A stretch of 64,000 nt of DNA from Gymnopus androsaceus JB14 (GCA_009733575.1 ML769434.1:444-64443); one strand, 5' to 3'; shown: positions 22,008 through 31,639, counted from the first letter of the stretch. Notes: generated from the sequence alone by a model not told the origin. A program made the numbers and translations.

Positions 22008-23399
22008 CATCAGCAAATTCCCCAAGTTATGATGTGTATGATATGTATGATGGTATAACCGTCGGCCCCATCATACCGCAATCATACCTCGATCATACAG
22101 GTCCGGAACCCGGCGCATCATACAAGGATCATACGGCCTTCATACCTCTTCATACACTCTTCATATGGCGTCCTTAGTAGTAGTATACAAGGCCACTGTG
22201 AGTGCACAGCCAATAAGTAACTGATCTATCTACTGAACTGACATCCCGATATATGGTATTGTCAGTACATATATTTGTATAGAAAGTTATTGAATGTCGG
22301 GCTGGTGTCGGAAAAAAAGGGAAAAATTTGAAAAAAGGCAACTTTGGATGACCTGCCATTAAGCTGGCACGTGGTATGTACAGTTTATATAATTATATAG
22401 TGCCTTTTTCCTTGCACATTTTTAGCGCTGCATTTTCAACCCACTCTCTAAAGAAAGGATGTACGATCTTTGACGGCAATGAGGAGGAACTAATTGGTCA
22501 TCTGCGTCCAGTACATTGACAAATAAGGTATGTGTTCTGTATCCTCTTCCTCTGCTGTATTCTAATGTGTAGCCTATAGGTCGATGGCTTGCGTTTCATT
22601 GGTATGCAATCCTGGCAAGCCTGCTTATATTCTCAACATACTTAACCATACTGAATTCTTCGCTTATTTAGATTACTTTCTCGCTTCAAATTGGCTCATT
22701 CGTTCAACTAGTCCATGGATAGCTGCCACGCAGGTAGTTTTTTTATTATTACTTGCATTGTACCATGACACTCAAGTTTGGCTCTCAGGTCCCCAGCCTA
22801 TGGTGTCTCGTTTCAAATCCTTAGTTTTACGTTGAATTTTTCCCCATGCAAACGGGGTAATTCTAGGGCAAGCCTTGGTATGCTATCCTGTCTCTACTTG
22901 ACCTGCATTTAAGTCTGATTCAAGCTTTTTTTAACACAGGGTCGCGGTCCAGTCTATATCAAGGAATTGGCAAGCCGGTTTTATATGCTTGCACTACCCA
23001 GCCATTCCCTCTTCCACTACCTTTTCCGCTGTTGGACATCTCGTTGTTACCTATATTAGAGCCAGATTGACCCCATGAGTAGTCGCATAACTTGTATTAG
23101 CATTGTTCTCATGTAGTATATACCGTATTGAATTTTATTCATTTTATTTAATGAAACAAAAATAGGCAAACGCGAATGCATGATCAGATATACCCTGTAT
23201 GATGGGTATGAAGCTGGTATGAAGCCTGTATGAAGAGTGTATAACCGCTGTATAATGGAAATTGGCTGGTAGTATGACCGCGTATGATCAGTGTATGTCA
23301 TTATGCACTCCCCCTTGCCCGTCATACACATCAACAGGTGTATGATGGCGTATGATCGGTATGAATCATGCGGATCATACATTTGGGAACTTGCTGATG
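22008..23399. mobile_element. DNA element with CATCAGCAA ends and atgatc-type subterminal repeats
   Basis: 1392 bp. Ends are CATCAGCAAATTCCC and the complement GGGAACTTGCTGATG. It is flanked by TG on both sides (22006-22007 and 23400-23401), and copy B has the uninterrupted 'cccctgctcc' at 52549-52550, proving insertion with a 2-bp duplication. About 200 bp inside each end are dense 'atcatac' motifs in opposite orientations, typical of transposase-binding arrays. ORFs inside are short (up to about 130 codons) and not recognisable. Confidence 0.85.
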
Positions 23400-23545
23400 T
23401 GCTCCTTCCTTCTCTCCCTTCAATCAGTCTGTTAGCATTCATGCACACAGCTCATGCAGCAATAATGGGAACTCTGGGAAGGATGAGTCGAAATGGGAGG
23501 ATTATGCTGGAAAGGACATGTCGATGCACAATGCGAAAGCGGCGG

Positions 23546-23910
23546 TAGATGGATCATTCTATTTGACAACCCTTTTGAAGTGTTATTCAACAACCCTGTC
23601 ACACATATTAAAGTGTGATTCTGCTTTTGTTCAAATATTTATGTCCTTGTGTAATTTTTGAAAAGTGACAGTTACTGCTGCTCAGTGCCTACTTGTATTT
23701 TGCCACTGCTACTGTGGTAGTACTAATCTTAGGCTCTCTAAACCGAATCTCGAGGCCTGTTTATACTCCCGTTTCAATGCAAAGCACTTGAAGCGATAAA
23801 TATGTCATATGTCCCTTGTTGAAAAGCACCTTTTAACGGTACTTGAGATGAAGTCGATGCATATTTGCAGTGTTTTGTGTGTATATGCACTTGTATGCAC
23901 TAATCATCAC
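23546..23910. other. Spacer with a short dispersed repeat
   Basis: Positions 23568-23650 closely match 32974-33056 ('caacccttttgaagt...cacacatattaaagtgtg'), which also sits just beyond the edge of a duplication copy. No gene recognised. Confidence 0.45.
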
Positions 23911-24295
23911 TACTGTATCGATATGACCATAAGTTCCCATAACCGTAACGCTGGCCCCAGGAACTTGGCCATTTTGGAAATCGTAACACATAACATCTAT
24001 CTGGGAACTATGCATTCAGTGTAACGCTTCAGCGCTTAAAAAGTTTTGCACACTTTTACCGGATATTTGAGGCAGTAGGCTATGTAGGTAAGCAATAAAT
24101 TAGTTTCAAAACTGTATAAGAAGTAAGGATTCTGAGGGAAGACTATGTAAAAAAAAATACAGGTACCTGAGCCTCAGTGTTGGGAACTTACAATCCAAAT
24201 GTGTAATGCATCAAACAACCATGGGAGCTCAGATTTTGGGAACTTGCACCATAACGCATAACATTGCGGGAACCTAAGGTTGTATCAATACAGTA
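23911..24295. mobile_element. Diverged mariner-like MITE relic
   Basis: Ends TACTGTATCGATATGACC and the complement of TACTGTATTGATACAACC resemble the termini of the 11495-11715 MITE. Internal 'gttcccataaccgtaacg' and 'aaaatcgtaac' motifs are also shared. It is longer and more diverged, so it is an older insertion. Confidence 0.6.
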
Positions 24296-24318
24296 ATCAT
24301 ATGCATGGGAGTCGCATC

Positions 24319-24408
24319 TCCACCATGGTAAAATCATGGTGGAATATGCCAGGCATTTACCCCTACTTAGGCTTAACTTTTGCCTTCGAAAGTTAAGCCT
24401 AAGTAGGG
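24319..24408. other. Two hairpin-forming inverted repeats
   Basis: First: TCCACCATG and CATGGTGGA around a 7-nt loop near 24318-24342. Second: a perfect 20-bp inverted repeat at 24361-24380 and 24389-24408 around an 8-nt loop. It lies directly before the Copia gag fragment. It could be a mini-foldback insertion or, as a transcript, a strong hairpin. Confidence 0.6.
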
Positions 24409-24436
24409 ATATTTTAGTAGGTGACTGAAGTTTATT

Positions 24437-24562
24437 TCCTCTATCCCTGACATCCCTGACACCTTTAAACCCACAATCAGTGCTCTAGTTGTTTTCCCCA
24501 CTAAATCTGAGGAGAAGCTCAAGCTTGCCAAGCTTATCTCCACACTCCATGCAGAAGCCATG
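24437..24562 (+). pseudogene. Copia gag fragment, upstream half (split by LTR element)
   Basis: The plus strand reads SIPDIPDTFKPTISALVVF and KLAKLISTLHAEAM, homologous to SVPDTFKATMNAL and ELISTIEAG of the gag at 1689-2561. It is interrupted at the CCATG target duplication and resumes at 28459. There is no upstream part beyond the hairpin region. Confidence 0.75.
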
Positions 24563-24771
24563 TGTAACGCCCCTGATCCCTGATCAGCAGGACCTCAGTC
24601 TCTACAGGTGGCGGCGCGTTTCCGCGCCTGCCAATATTCTATATTATAATAATTATATTGTAGACTAACCTTAGCTTTAAACCATCACCTCGCGAGTAAC
24701 ACACTGAGTAAATCCAGTAGTACTCGTTTGCGTGATACTAAGGCTCTAGGCTCCACTTAGGAGCTGTTACA
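24563..24771 (+). repeat. 5' LTR of hairpin-array element
   Basis: 209 bp, TGTAAC...TTACA, nearly identical to 28250-28458. It begins immediately after the CCATG target copy. Confidence 0.93.
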
Positions 24772-24812
24772 CTTTTTTGAGTACCTGTGTACTCTTCAGC
24801 GATCCCCGCGAG

Positions 24813-27443
24813 ATGCCGAATCGTTACGACGACTCAGGTTACGGTGACGTGGTAAACGTCGCCAATAACCATTATTGGAATTGCTACGGCAATTCCAGCA
24901 ACGACGATGTTTTTAACATCATCAACTGTTCAAAAAAGATTCACGGCAGTGAATCTTACAACAGTGACCGTTTTTGCGTCACTGGTGCCAGCGCATGCGC
25001 GGGCACAAATGATTTTAAGCCCAACTCGCGTTGGGCTGGAAATAATAATGTTCAGTTTGAATGTTTAAATGTGGCCTCGACCACGCTTGAATCACCGATT
25101 GGGTCATCCCAATCCGGTGATTTCTTTCAATTATGTGCAACAGCACAGTCCACAAGCCAAAAGGCTCTCTGCGAAATTTCGAAGCTCAGGGAAATGTTAG
25201 CAAACGCTAACATAACACGATCCACTCCTCCAGGAGACGTTCCATACCGGAACGTTAGAGATATTGACGGTGATTGGCAGCCCAGCCACGGCTGGACAGG
25301 CACAAAGCCTTGCAGTCATCCCCGCACACCCGGGGGTGAATATTCACCTCCAGGTGACTCTCTGACACCTCTGGTGTTCTCGTCTCCCACTCCCGCTCCT
25401 CTTCCTCATCTCCCTTCATCTCCCACACCTTCCCCTTGTGTCCAAGAAATTGGAAATACCCAATTCCCTGACCAGGGGATTAAAAATTGGGCCGGAAACA
25501 ATGTCAATGTTTATAACATTGTCAAACCGAGTCATTTTCATGACTCGGTGCCCCAGGATGCGTCCCGCATCATACCCCAGCTTGACTCTAGTCACGCTGA
25601 ACATCCATACGTTCATTCCGAACGTTTTGGCGCAGCTCCCGTTGCGCCTTATTCCCAAATTGGATTAAAAACCCAATTTGGGAAGACACCGAGTCATTTT
25701 CACGACTCGGTGCCCCATAATGCATCTTGCATTGTGGAAAACACACCCCAGCTCGACTGCAGTCGAGCTGACACTCGAAACGTTCATGCTGAACGTTTTG
25801 GCGTGACTCCGGTTACGCCTAATTCCCAAATTGGATTAAAGCCCCAATTTTGGAATTCTTCTCAATCGTGTGCTTCTGCACATGAAACAAGCCTTCATGA
25901 TGTGAGGAACATCATGAAGAACTTGTCCCAGCTCGACAGGAGTTGAGCTGAACATCCTCACGTTCCCCCGGAACGTTCTGGCGTGGTTCTAGCCCTGCCA
26001 AATTCCCGGATTGGAGTAAAAACCCAATTCGGGAATTTTTCTCGATCATGTGGTTCTGCACACGATTCGAGCCCCCATGATGTACCCCGCATCATGAAAA
26101 GCTCACCCCAGCTCGATCCTAGTCGAGCTGATCGTCGATATGTTCAAATTGAACATTTTGGTGCAGCTCCGGCTACACCAAATTCCCAAATTGGGTCAAA
26201 TACTCAATTTGGGAAGTCACCAAGTTGTGAAAATGATTCGGTGACCCACAATGCTCCCCGCATTGTGCAAAACCAAGTTCAACTTGACTATAGCCAAGCT
26301 GGACCCTTCTATGTTCTTACGGAACATGTAGGTGTGGCTCTGGCTGCACCCAATTCTCAAATTGGGCTAATACCTCAATTTGTGAATTCTAGTGCCAGCG
26401 TACACGCTGGCACAAACAAGCTGCGACCCAATTTACGTTGGGCTAATGGCAATGCCATTCGCATTGCCAAACCAAGCAACTCGGCACTTCAATCACTGAT
26501 CGGGTCATCCCAATTCAATGATTTCTTTGAAGCATGTGTGAAAGCACAGGCCGCAAGCCAAAAGGCTCTCCATGAACTTTCAGAGTTCACAGAAAATTTT
26601 CAGCTCGACCCACATCGGGCCAATGGCAATGTTTGTTACATTGCCAAACCGAGTCGTTTTCACGACTCAGTGTTTAATAAGGCCAAGGACACTGTCCCAG
26701 CCATGGTTCAGCTTGACTCTGGTCAGGCTGAACATCATAGTGTTCCATGCGAACATCTTAGCGTGGCTAATGCCATGCTCACGCACAGTTTTCAGCTTGA
26801 CTCTGGTCAAGCTGAGTATCCAAATGTTCTACCTGAACGTCCTAGTGCGGCCAATGCCACACTCAAATCACCATTTGGGTTACCCCAAAACGCGTTTCCT
26901 GACCGAGTCCATCCTAGGATTGACTCGGGAGGACAAACTCATCGAGGAGAGGACCCACGCGGGAACGTCAGAGATACTGACGGAGACCAATGGGCTGACA
27001 TTGCTCAGACAGGCCTAAGGCCTTCCTGTCATCCCCGCTCATCTGATGGTGAAATTTCACCGCCAGATGTCTCTCTGACACTTCCCATGTCCTCATCTCC
27101 CCCTCCCACCCCGGTTCCTCCCCCTTGCATTGATCCGCATCCCGAATCAATTCAAGAGGAGAGGTTCACCCCTCGGAAGGCCATGCCTTCCAAATTGACG
27201 GTGGTACATGGTACTACTGTAAATCCACGTTTTGGCACAACCAGGCCCTTGAAAAGGGATTGGATGGACCGAGTCGCTGTCCAGCGACTCCGTGACCGAG
27301 ATCTCCAAGAAATTGGAGATTCACAATTCCCTGACCAGGGAATTCTTTTTAATATCAATGGGTACCCCGTTGATAGACTCCTGGACAGTGGGAAAGACCC
27401 ACCATCCAGAAATTGTGGGGGGCAAATCCGTCGTAAACTATGA
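24813..27443 (+). pseudogene. Long repeat-containing ORF of hairpin-array element (one stop codon)
   Basis: The frame runs about 877 codons from ATG 24813 to TGA 27441, with a single in-frame TGA at 25944-25946, where sister repeats have CGA (Arg). The first in-frame ATG encodes MPNRYDDSGYGD. Between about 25520 and 26390 the protein has five units of roughly 55 residues sharing QLDxSxA, a V-x-x-E-R/H-F/V-G block and SQIGLKxQF. Later parts are Pro/Ser-rich. Near the C-terminus INGYPVDRLLDSG resembles the start of a retropepsin (LLDSG), but no further protease motifs follow, so this is tentative. I recognise no other domain. It may be a gag-like protein, or its coding role may be secondary to RNA structure. 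Confidence 0.6.
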
Positions 27444-27444
27444 C

Positions 27445-28056
27445 GGATTTCTGAAACTCACGGAGCAAGCTCAAAACGTGTACAACGTTCACGAGCAAGC
27501 TTCTTTTCTCTTCGAGAGGGGGAGGGCCAGTGTAGAAATACACTAGCTCACTCTACATCTCAAGTACGTGGGATTAAAAATCCCTTGAAACACAGAGGAT
27601 TGGGTACGGTACATCCAGATGTACCCCAACCAATGTCCTACTGGCATAAAGTATGAACACAATGATCATACTCTTACCCGTAATGTATGTGGATGGTTAC
27701 TAGTAAGTAACCATGCCCCAGTTATAGCAGCGGGGACTTCCAAGGTGAAGCAGCATTGCTTCACCTTACGAACAGCGGAGTTGTTCACAACTCCAGGACT
27801 TTACGCATCCATTACCGGATGTGATGAGACAAATATTGTCTCGAATATTTCAACATCACCATATACCAGTGACATTGATAATGCTACGTTGTATGATGTA
27901 GCCTTGTTTTACGCCTCCCAAGGCATTACCATTGAAATGGGAAAAGACATAACTGTCTTTGCCCTTCAGTGGTTGACTATGTTCCATACAACGGACCCTA
28001 GTCTTGGATGCGAGTTACGTGCAACACGTGACCGTGTTCTTCACTCCCGTTTCTGA
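27445..28056 (+). pseudogene. Downstream reading frame of hairpin-array element
   Basis: In the +1 frame relative to the long ORF, an open stretch runs from about 27445 to 28056, broken only by TAG 27544 and TGA about 27586. The uninterrupted part, 27619-28056 (145 codons), looks globular (GWLLVSNHAPVIAAGTSK, then AELFTTPGLYASITG). I do not recognise it. Hairpins continue through it (27742-27767, 27826-27842). A -1/+1 frameshift between the two frames near 27420 would join them, as in many gag-pro arrangements, but that is inference. Confidence 0.4.
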
Positions 28057-28249
28057 ATACATGGCATGCTACCATGCATTTGAAATCCCAGGACATATTC
28101 ACGACATGCTATCGTGAATATGTTCCTAACTTCAACTATCAAGTTGAAGTTCTCACAAATATGCTCCAGCTGGGTTGACATGCTATCAAACCAGTTGGGG
28201 GCCCCTTTCCTTTTCGATTGAACTGTAGGCTCAATCTGGCGGGGGAGGG

Positions 28250-28458
28250 TGTAACGCCCCTGATCCCTGATCAGCAGGACCTCAGTCTCTACAGGTGGCG
28301 GCGCGTTCCCGCGCCTGCCAATATTCTATATTATAATTATTATATTGTAGACTAACCTTAGCTTTAAACCATCACCTCGCAAGTAACACACTGAATAAAT
28401 CCAGTAGTACTCGTTTGCGTGATACTAAGGCTCTAGGCTCCACTTAGGAGCCCTTACA
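28250..28458 (+). repeat. 3' LTR of hairpin-array element
   Basis: 209 bp with TGTAAC...TTACA ends. It is preceded by a 12-nt purine tract and followed by the CCATG target copy. Confidence 0.93.
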
Positions 28459-28716
28459 CCATGGTACATCAGAGGGGAAACAAGCAGGAAGGAATTGGCA
28501 ATTTATGCTGGTAATAGGGGAAGAAGCAGACTCCAAGGTCATGGAAATTCCTATAGGGAGAATTCCAGGGGTAGAGGCAAAAGCAGAGGAGGGGTGATGA
28601 GTCATCAAGACTCCATCTGTTACAATTGTGGAGGCAAGAGACACTTTGGAAATCAATGTCCATTGGAAAAATGCAGCCAGGCCAATGAGGCCAAGGAGAT
28701 GAAACCTCTGATTTAG
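28459..28716 (+). pseudogene. Copia gag fragment, downstream half with CCHC knuckle
   Basis: Continues the gag interrupted at 24562. A Gly/Arg-rich stretch is followed by the zinc knuckle CYNCGGKRHFGNQC (CX2CX4HX4C), the RNA-binding motif of retroviral nucleocapsid. A frameshift lies between the junction and the knuckle. It ends against an oppositely oriented Gypsy integrase relic. Confidence 0.75.
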
Positions 28717-29752
28717 GACTGTCTCATTCATCTTGGTAAGAATGTAAGTTCCACCATGCATTTGGCGAATCACAATGAGTGGTCCTTATATCTTGGCTGC
28801 ATTTTACAATTGAGAGACTTCTCAATCATATTGTTCTTGACTTGAACTAGCTGACTGTTGCGCCTCACATGTGTCTGTATGTGTATGAGTTGCAACAAGT
28901 CCTTTGGACTTGACAATTAACTTACATACCTACTGACCTTGTACATAAACCCCAAATGGCTTACTTATCTACCAAGTCTCGGCGAGACCGAGAATCAATG
29001 TATTATCTACTTGATGTTTATACGCCGAGTGGCAGAAGCTCGACATTTTTGTATATACACCAACGCTAGGTACAACAATAATAAATCAACCTTTTTGATC
29101 CCCCAACTTGTCCCCCACTTGTGCGAACAGCTGCGAATTGCTCCCACGAATCTCACGCACATACAAGACCAAGCTTTACAGTGACCAGGTTCAAAATCAT
29201 ACTCCTTCTTAAAACATCTGAGTTCCAGACACTTGTTTTCATCCACACAAGTGATCATATCATGGATATGAACACTATGTTTAGCTAAAGTGCTTGTGAA
29301 TAGCTAACGAGTTCATCATTGGTCAAGATTCTTTCAGGGATTTTGACTAGCCAGGTGGATTCAATGATATTGAGAGGTAACAGAAGTTTCACACTAGTCA
29401 CCTTAAAGTAAGGTGAACAATCAAAACCCCTATGAGTTGTTGCTCTATCAGCAAACAATACTAGTTACAAAAACCAGAACCACTTGGATAGATCATTTGC
29501 CTTCACTTTAACCAGAGACTGTCAGTATCAAAGTGAGCATGCACAATCTGTCCAATTCCTCTGAGAATTGTATGGCAAGATATGTACATGCCAAATTCCA
29601 TATTCCTTCTCAATATGTTCTTCATCTGAGGAGCATTGTTGGTAAAAACTTCCTTAGGACATCCCCATTCACAAATAATATCATTGAAAAACCCAGATAC
29701 CGTAAGACTTTGAGGGAATTAGGTGCAGATGCTCTGGCTACTAAGCTGTAAC
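28690..29752 (-). pseudogene. Gypsy (Tf1/sushi-like) integrase relic
   Basis: Read on the minus strand, decayed segments are in the right order. The integrase core is FNDIICEWGCPKEVFTNN (about 29650-29710). Next comes LFADRATTHRGFDCSPYF with ESTWLV (about 29330-29460). Then comes FEPG (about 29190), LVQVKNNMIEKSLN with MQPRY (about 28790-28850), and VIRQMHGGTYIL (about 28720-28780), the C-terminal chromatin-binding-type GPY/F region. Many stops and frameshifts occur. A 325-bp solo LTR interrupts it at 28856-29180. Confidence 0.75.
28856..29180. repeat. Solo LTR in Gypsy relic
   Basis: 325 bp starting TGTTGCGCCTC and ending CTTTACA. It is flanked by CTGAC (28851-28855) and GTGAC (29181-29185), a 5-bp duplication with one mismatch. 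It separates integrase residues that are contiguous in relatives (FEPG and LVQVKN), which confirms insertion. No internal region is present, so it is a recombined solo LTR. Confidence 0.75.
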
Positions 29753-30157
29753 AGCTTGATTTCTTTAAACAAGCTAAATTCTAACCCCTTTTAACTTGAT
29801 TGATGCACTAGTAAAGCACCCCGCCAAGTAATGCACTTGTCATCATTAATCAATTATTTGTCAATCTTCTAATTTTATGCATTAATCCTGTGACTTCTAT
29901 TTGATTTTCCAGGGAGTAGCACTTACTGTTTCAAATCCCAAGCTAATGAGTTGCACAGAAAGATAAGTATCCCTGGATTTAACATGATGTTATAACTATT
30001 CAATGTAGAAAGTGTATATATATTGACTACCACTTGTATTGCAAGTGAGTTTAATTAATGTGATCCAATGGGGCTCTGGTGTGACATCTGGTGCATTGAG
30101 AGTTGCTCAAAACAATTATATCTCTTCTCTATAGCACTGTTCAACCCATTAACAGCT
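29753..30157. other. Spacer downstream of terpene synthase
   Basis: No gene recognised. Positions 29893-29985 resemble 31697-31775 (ttccagggagtagcacttactgtttcaa-type sequence). The terpene synthase is therefore flanked on both sides by pieces of the duplicated block. Confidence 0.45.
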
Positions 30158-31425
30158 TTATTCTGTCAAATTGACAGACTCTTCAAAAGGAAGCCTGAGT
30201 CCAACACAACGTGTCTTGCGTATCTCAGTGTTCTGAGTGCCGAAGTAACGCTCTGTAGTGAAGCTCCACCTGTGTTTAACAGTCAGCCCATGCTAAAATC
30301 AGTGCAGGAAATGCATATTCACAGAACATTTCCCCTGACCCAGTCTCCATATGCATCAAGGACAGTGACAGCGTTAGTGTACTTTTCACTGGAGCGCAGA
30401 GCAAGGACTTCTCTTGCAGTTTTCCATTGGTAAATGAGCGATTCAAAATATCCACCAAGAAAATCTGCAGCAGCCTGGAGCTCCAAGTGTTTATTTTTCA
30501 TGATGACAGTGATGACATTTGCCCCACTGTGACCTTTGGCCTGTTCCATGTTGTAGGAATAAAGGTCCTATTAATAGTTGCTTCAGCACACACCAAATAT
30601 AGATATGCTCAAAAGAACTCACATTAGCCCAATAGATGAGGTCCATGGCGGCGTTGTAACCCCCAATAAAGACCGGGTCTTCATGAACGTCCTGAGGCAG
30701 GTTGATGCCAAGGCAGTATTCAACTAAATCAAAACATGTTCGGACTGCGCTTGTCTCTCGGCGAAGAGTAATATAGTCTTGGATGTCCAAAATCTTGTTC
30801 TCCTCACGTAGCTCGGCTTCCTTGCCAACGACCTTGACATATGAGCAAAAATGCTCAATGAACCGACGGGCAGCGTCTGGCCCGGCACGGTCAATATGCT
30901 TTGTCTTAAAGCTAGCAGGATATCAGATATTTTCCTGAGAGAAGTGCAAGTAGAATCTTACTCTTTCATCATCAGGCAAAGCCAGGAACCATCATTAAAT
31001 TCAGGATCGCAAAGAGCCTGTTGAGCTACAGACGCAGATCTGTGTGCATCTTTTCCGCTCTCAGTGTCCGTAAACTCGTCATAAAGCCAGAGAATGTTGT
31101 GCTATTTATTGTCAAAGTGAATATGCCTCACAATTGATGACTGGTGGAAAGAACATACCAGGTCCATAGTTGCCCTTAACCCATCTTTATTAGCATATGG
31201 GTAGCAGAAACTATTAATCAACTCTAAATTGCAGTTATCCATGAAAGTGCGCATTTTGGGACCATAAACTGTTTTGTTGAACTGGTTAATCCATAGGCGA
31301 GATTCTGAGCGGGCTTCATCGTGGTGTGGATTGGTATCACGTTCAGGCAAAACGGAAATGGAAGCCTCCAAGTCAGGCATCAAGAAGCTAGTGGGAGAGT
31401 ATGCAGATAGAACAGACGCTGGCAT
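30158..31425 (-). CDS. Sesquiterpene synthase (class I terpene cyclase)
   Basis: Cyclises farnesyl diphosphate to a sesquiterpene in the cytosol, with Mg2+ bound by two acidic motifs. Exon 1 (31425-31159) starts MPASVL and contains LPERDTNPHHDEARSES, as in mushroom cyclases. Exon 2, from 31101, has LWLYDEFTD, the aspartate-rich D(E)xxD motif. Later exons give NDLYSYNMEQAKG, the NDxxSxxxE motif, interrupted after WAN by a 55-nt intron. The last exon gives LWSFTTERYFG, the conserved RY pair, and ends ...NLTE at TAA 30158. Four introns of about 50-60 nt have GT-AG ends. The length, about 340 residues, is normal for the family. The exact product cannot be read from sequence. The gene appears intact and may form a cluster with the P450s and MFS transporter. 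Confidence 0.9.
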
Positions 31426-31510
31426 GGTTGGTGAGTGTATCTCAGAATTAATGCTATCTGAGAGACTTTATACCACCACAATGAGTTGTGGAAATTGAAT
31501 TTGGGCCAGC
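31426..31510 (-). promoter_or_regulatory. Terpene synthase core promoter
   Basis: On the minus strand TATAAAG lies at 31466-31472, about 45 nt upstream of the ATG, followed by 'tctctcagata' and 'ctgagatacac'. The same arrangement is conserved beside both P450 copies (21560-21642 and 51545-51619), which supports it as the promoter segment of the ancestral gene. Confidence 0.6.
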
Positions 31511-31639
31511 TCATGGATAACTGTTACGCGAACTTGCGCAGTACTCTATTATTTAATCGGTCACACCAACAGTTATTTGTCACAATCAATTAACGTTTTA
31601 CGACTTAGATATATCGTTTGAGTCAATATACGTCAAACA

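Larger units (their letters stand above)
8490..23545 (+). repeat. Segmental duplication, copy A
   Basis: Colinear with 39100-52690 (copy B), in the same orientation about 30.6 kb away. It contains a P450 gene, its upstream region with a mariner-like MITE, a non-coding block, an orphan terpene-synthase promoter and a small gene fragment. Copy A carries its own insertions: a hAT/Copia nest at 12650-20898 and an element at 22008-23399. Both are absent from B. In return, copy A is the empty site for the copy B insertions at 44019-45485 and 45576-51425. Similarity is interrupted around 21700-21925. Confidence 0.9.
24563..28458 (+). mobile_element. LTR retroelement with an interior built of short hairpins (novel-looking)
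   Basis: 3896 bp. It has two 209-bp LTRs (TGTAACGCCCC...TTACA), a perfect CCATG target duplication (24558-24562 and 28459-28463) and a polypurine tract GGCGGGGGAGGG directly before the 3' LTR. These make it a retroelement on the plus strand. No reverse transcriptase, integrase or RNase H was recognisable, so it is probably non-autonomous. The interior is tiled about every 25-40 nt with inverted repeats of 7-12-bp arms and short loops. Examples: 24937-24956, 25018-25037, 25526-25549, 25652-25684, 27271-27290, 27301-27320, 27325-27344, 27742-27767, 28094-28122, 28128-28151. The long ORF lies within this array. The LTRs themselves do not show it. Confidence 0.9.

Noticed and set aside
22174..22835. 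Transposase candidate inside the 22008-23399 element
   Set aside because: The ORFs are below 90 codons here, with no catalytic DDE/D motif or homology that I can see; treated as non-autonomous.
24777..24812. Start of the hairpin-element ORF at TTG 24777
   Set aside because: TTG is not a normal start in fungi; the first in-frame ATG is at 24813, so I used that.
25500..26400. CRISPR-like array
   Set aside because: The repeats are palindromic and regularly spaced, but they differ in sequence, are overlapped by an ORF, and lie in a eukaryotic LTR element; there is no identical repeat-spacer structure.
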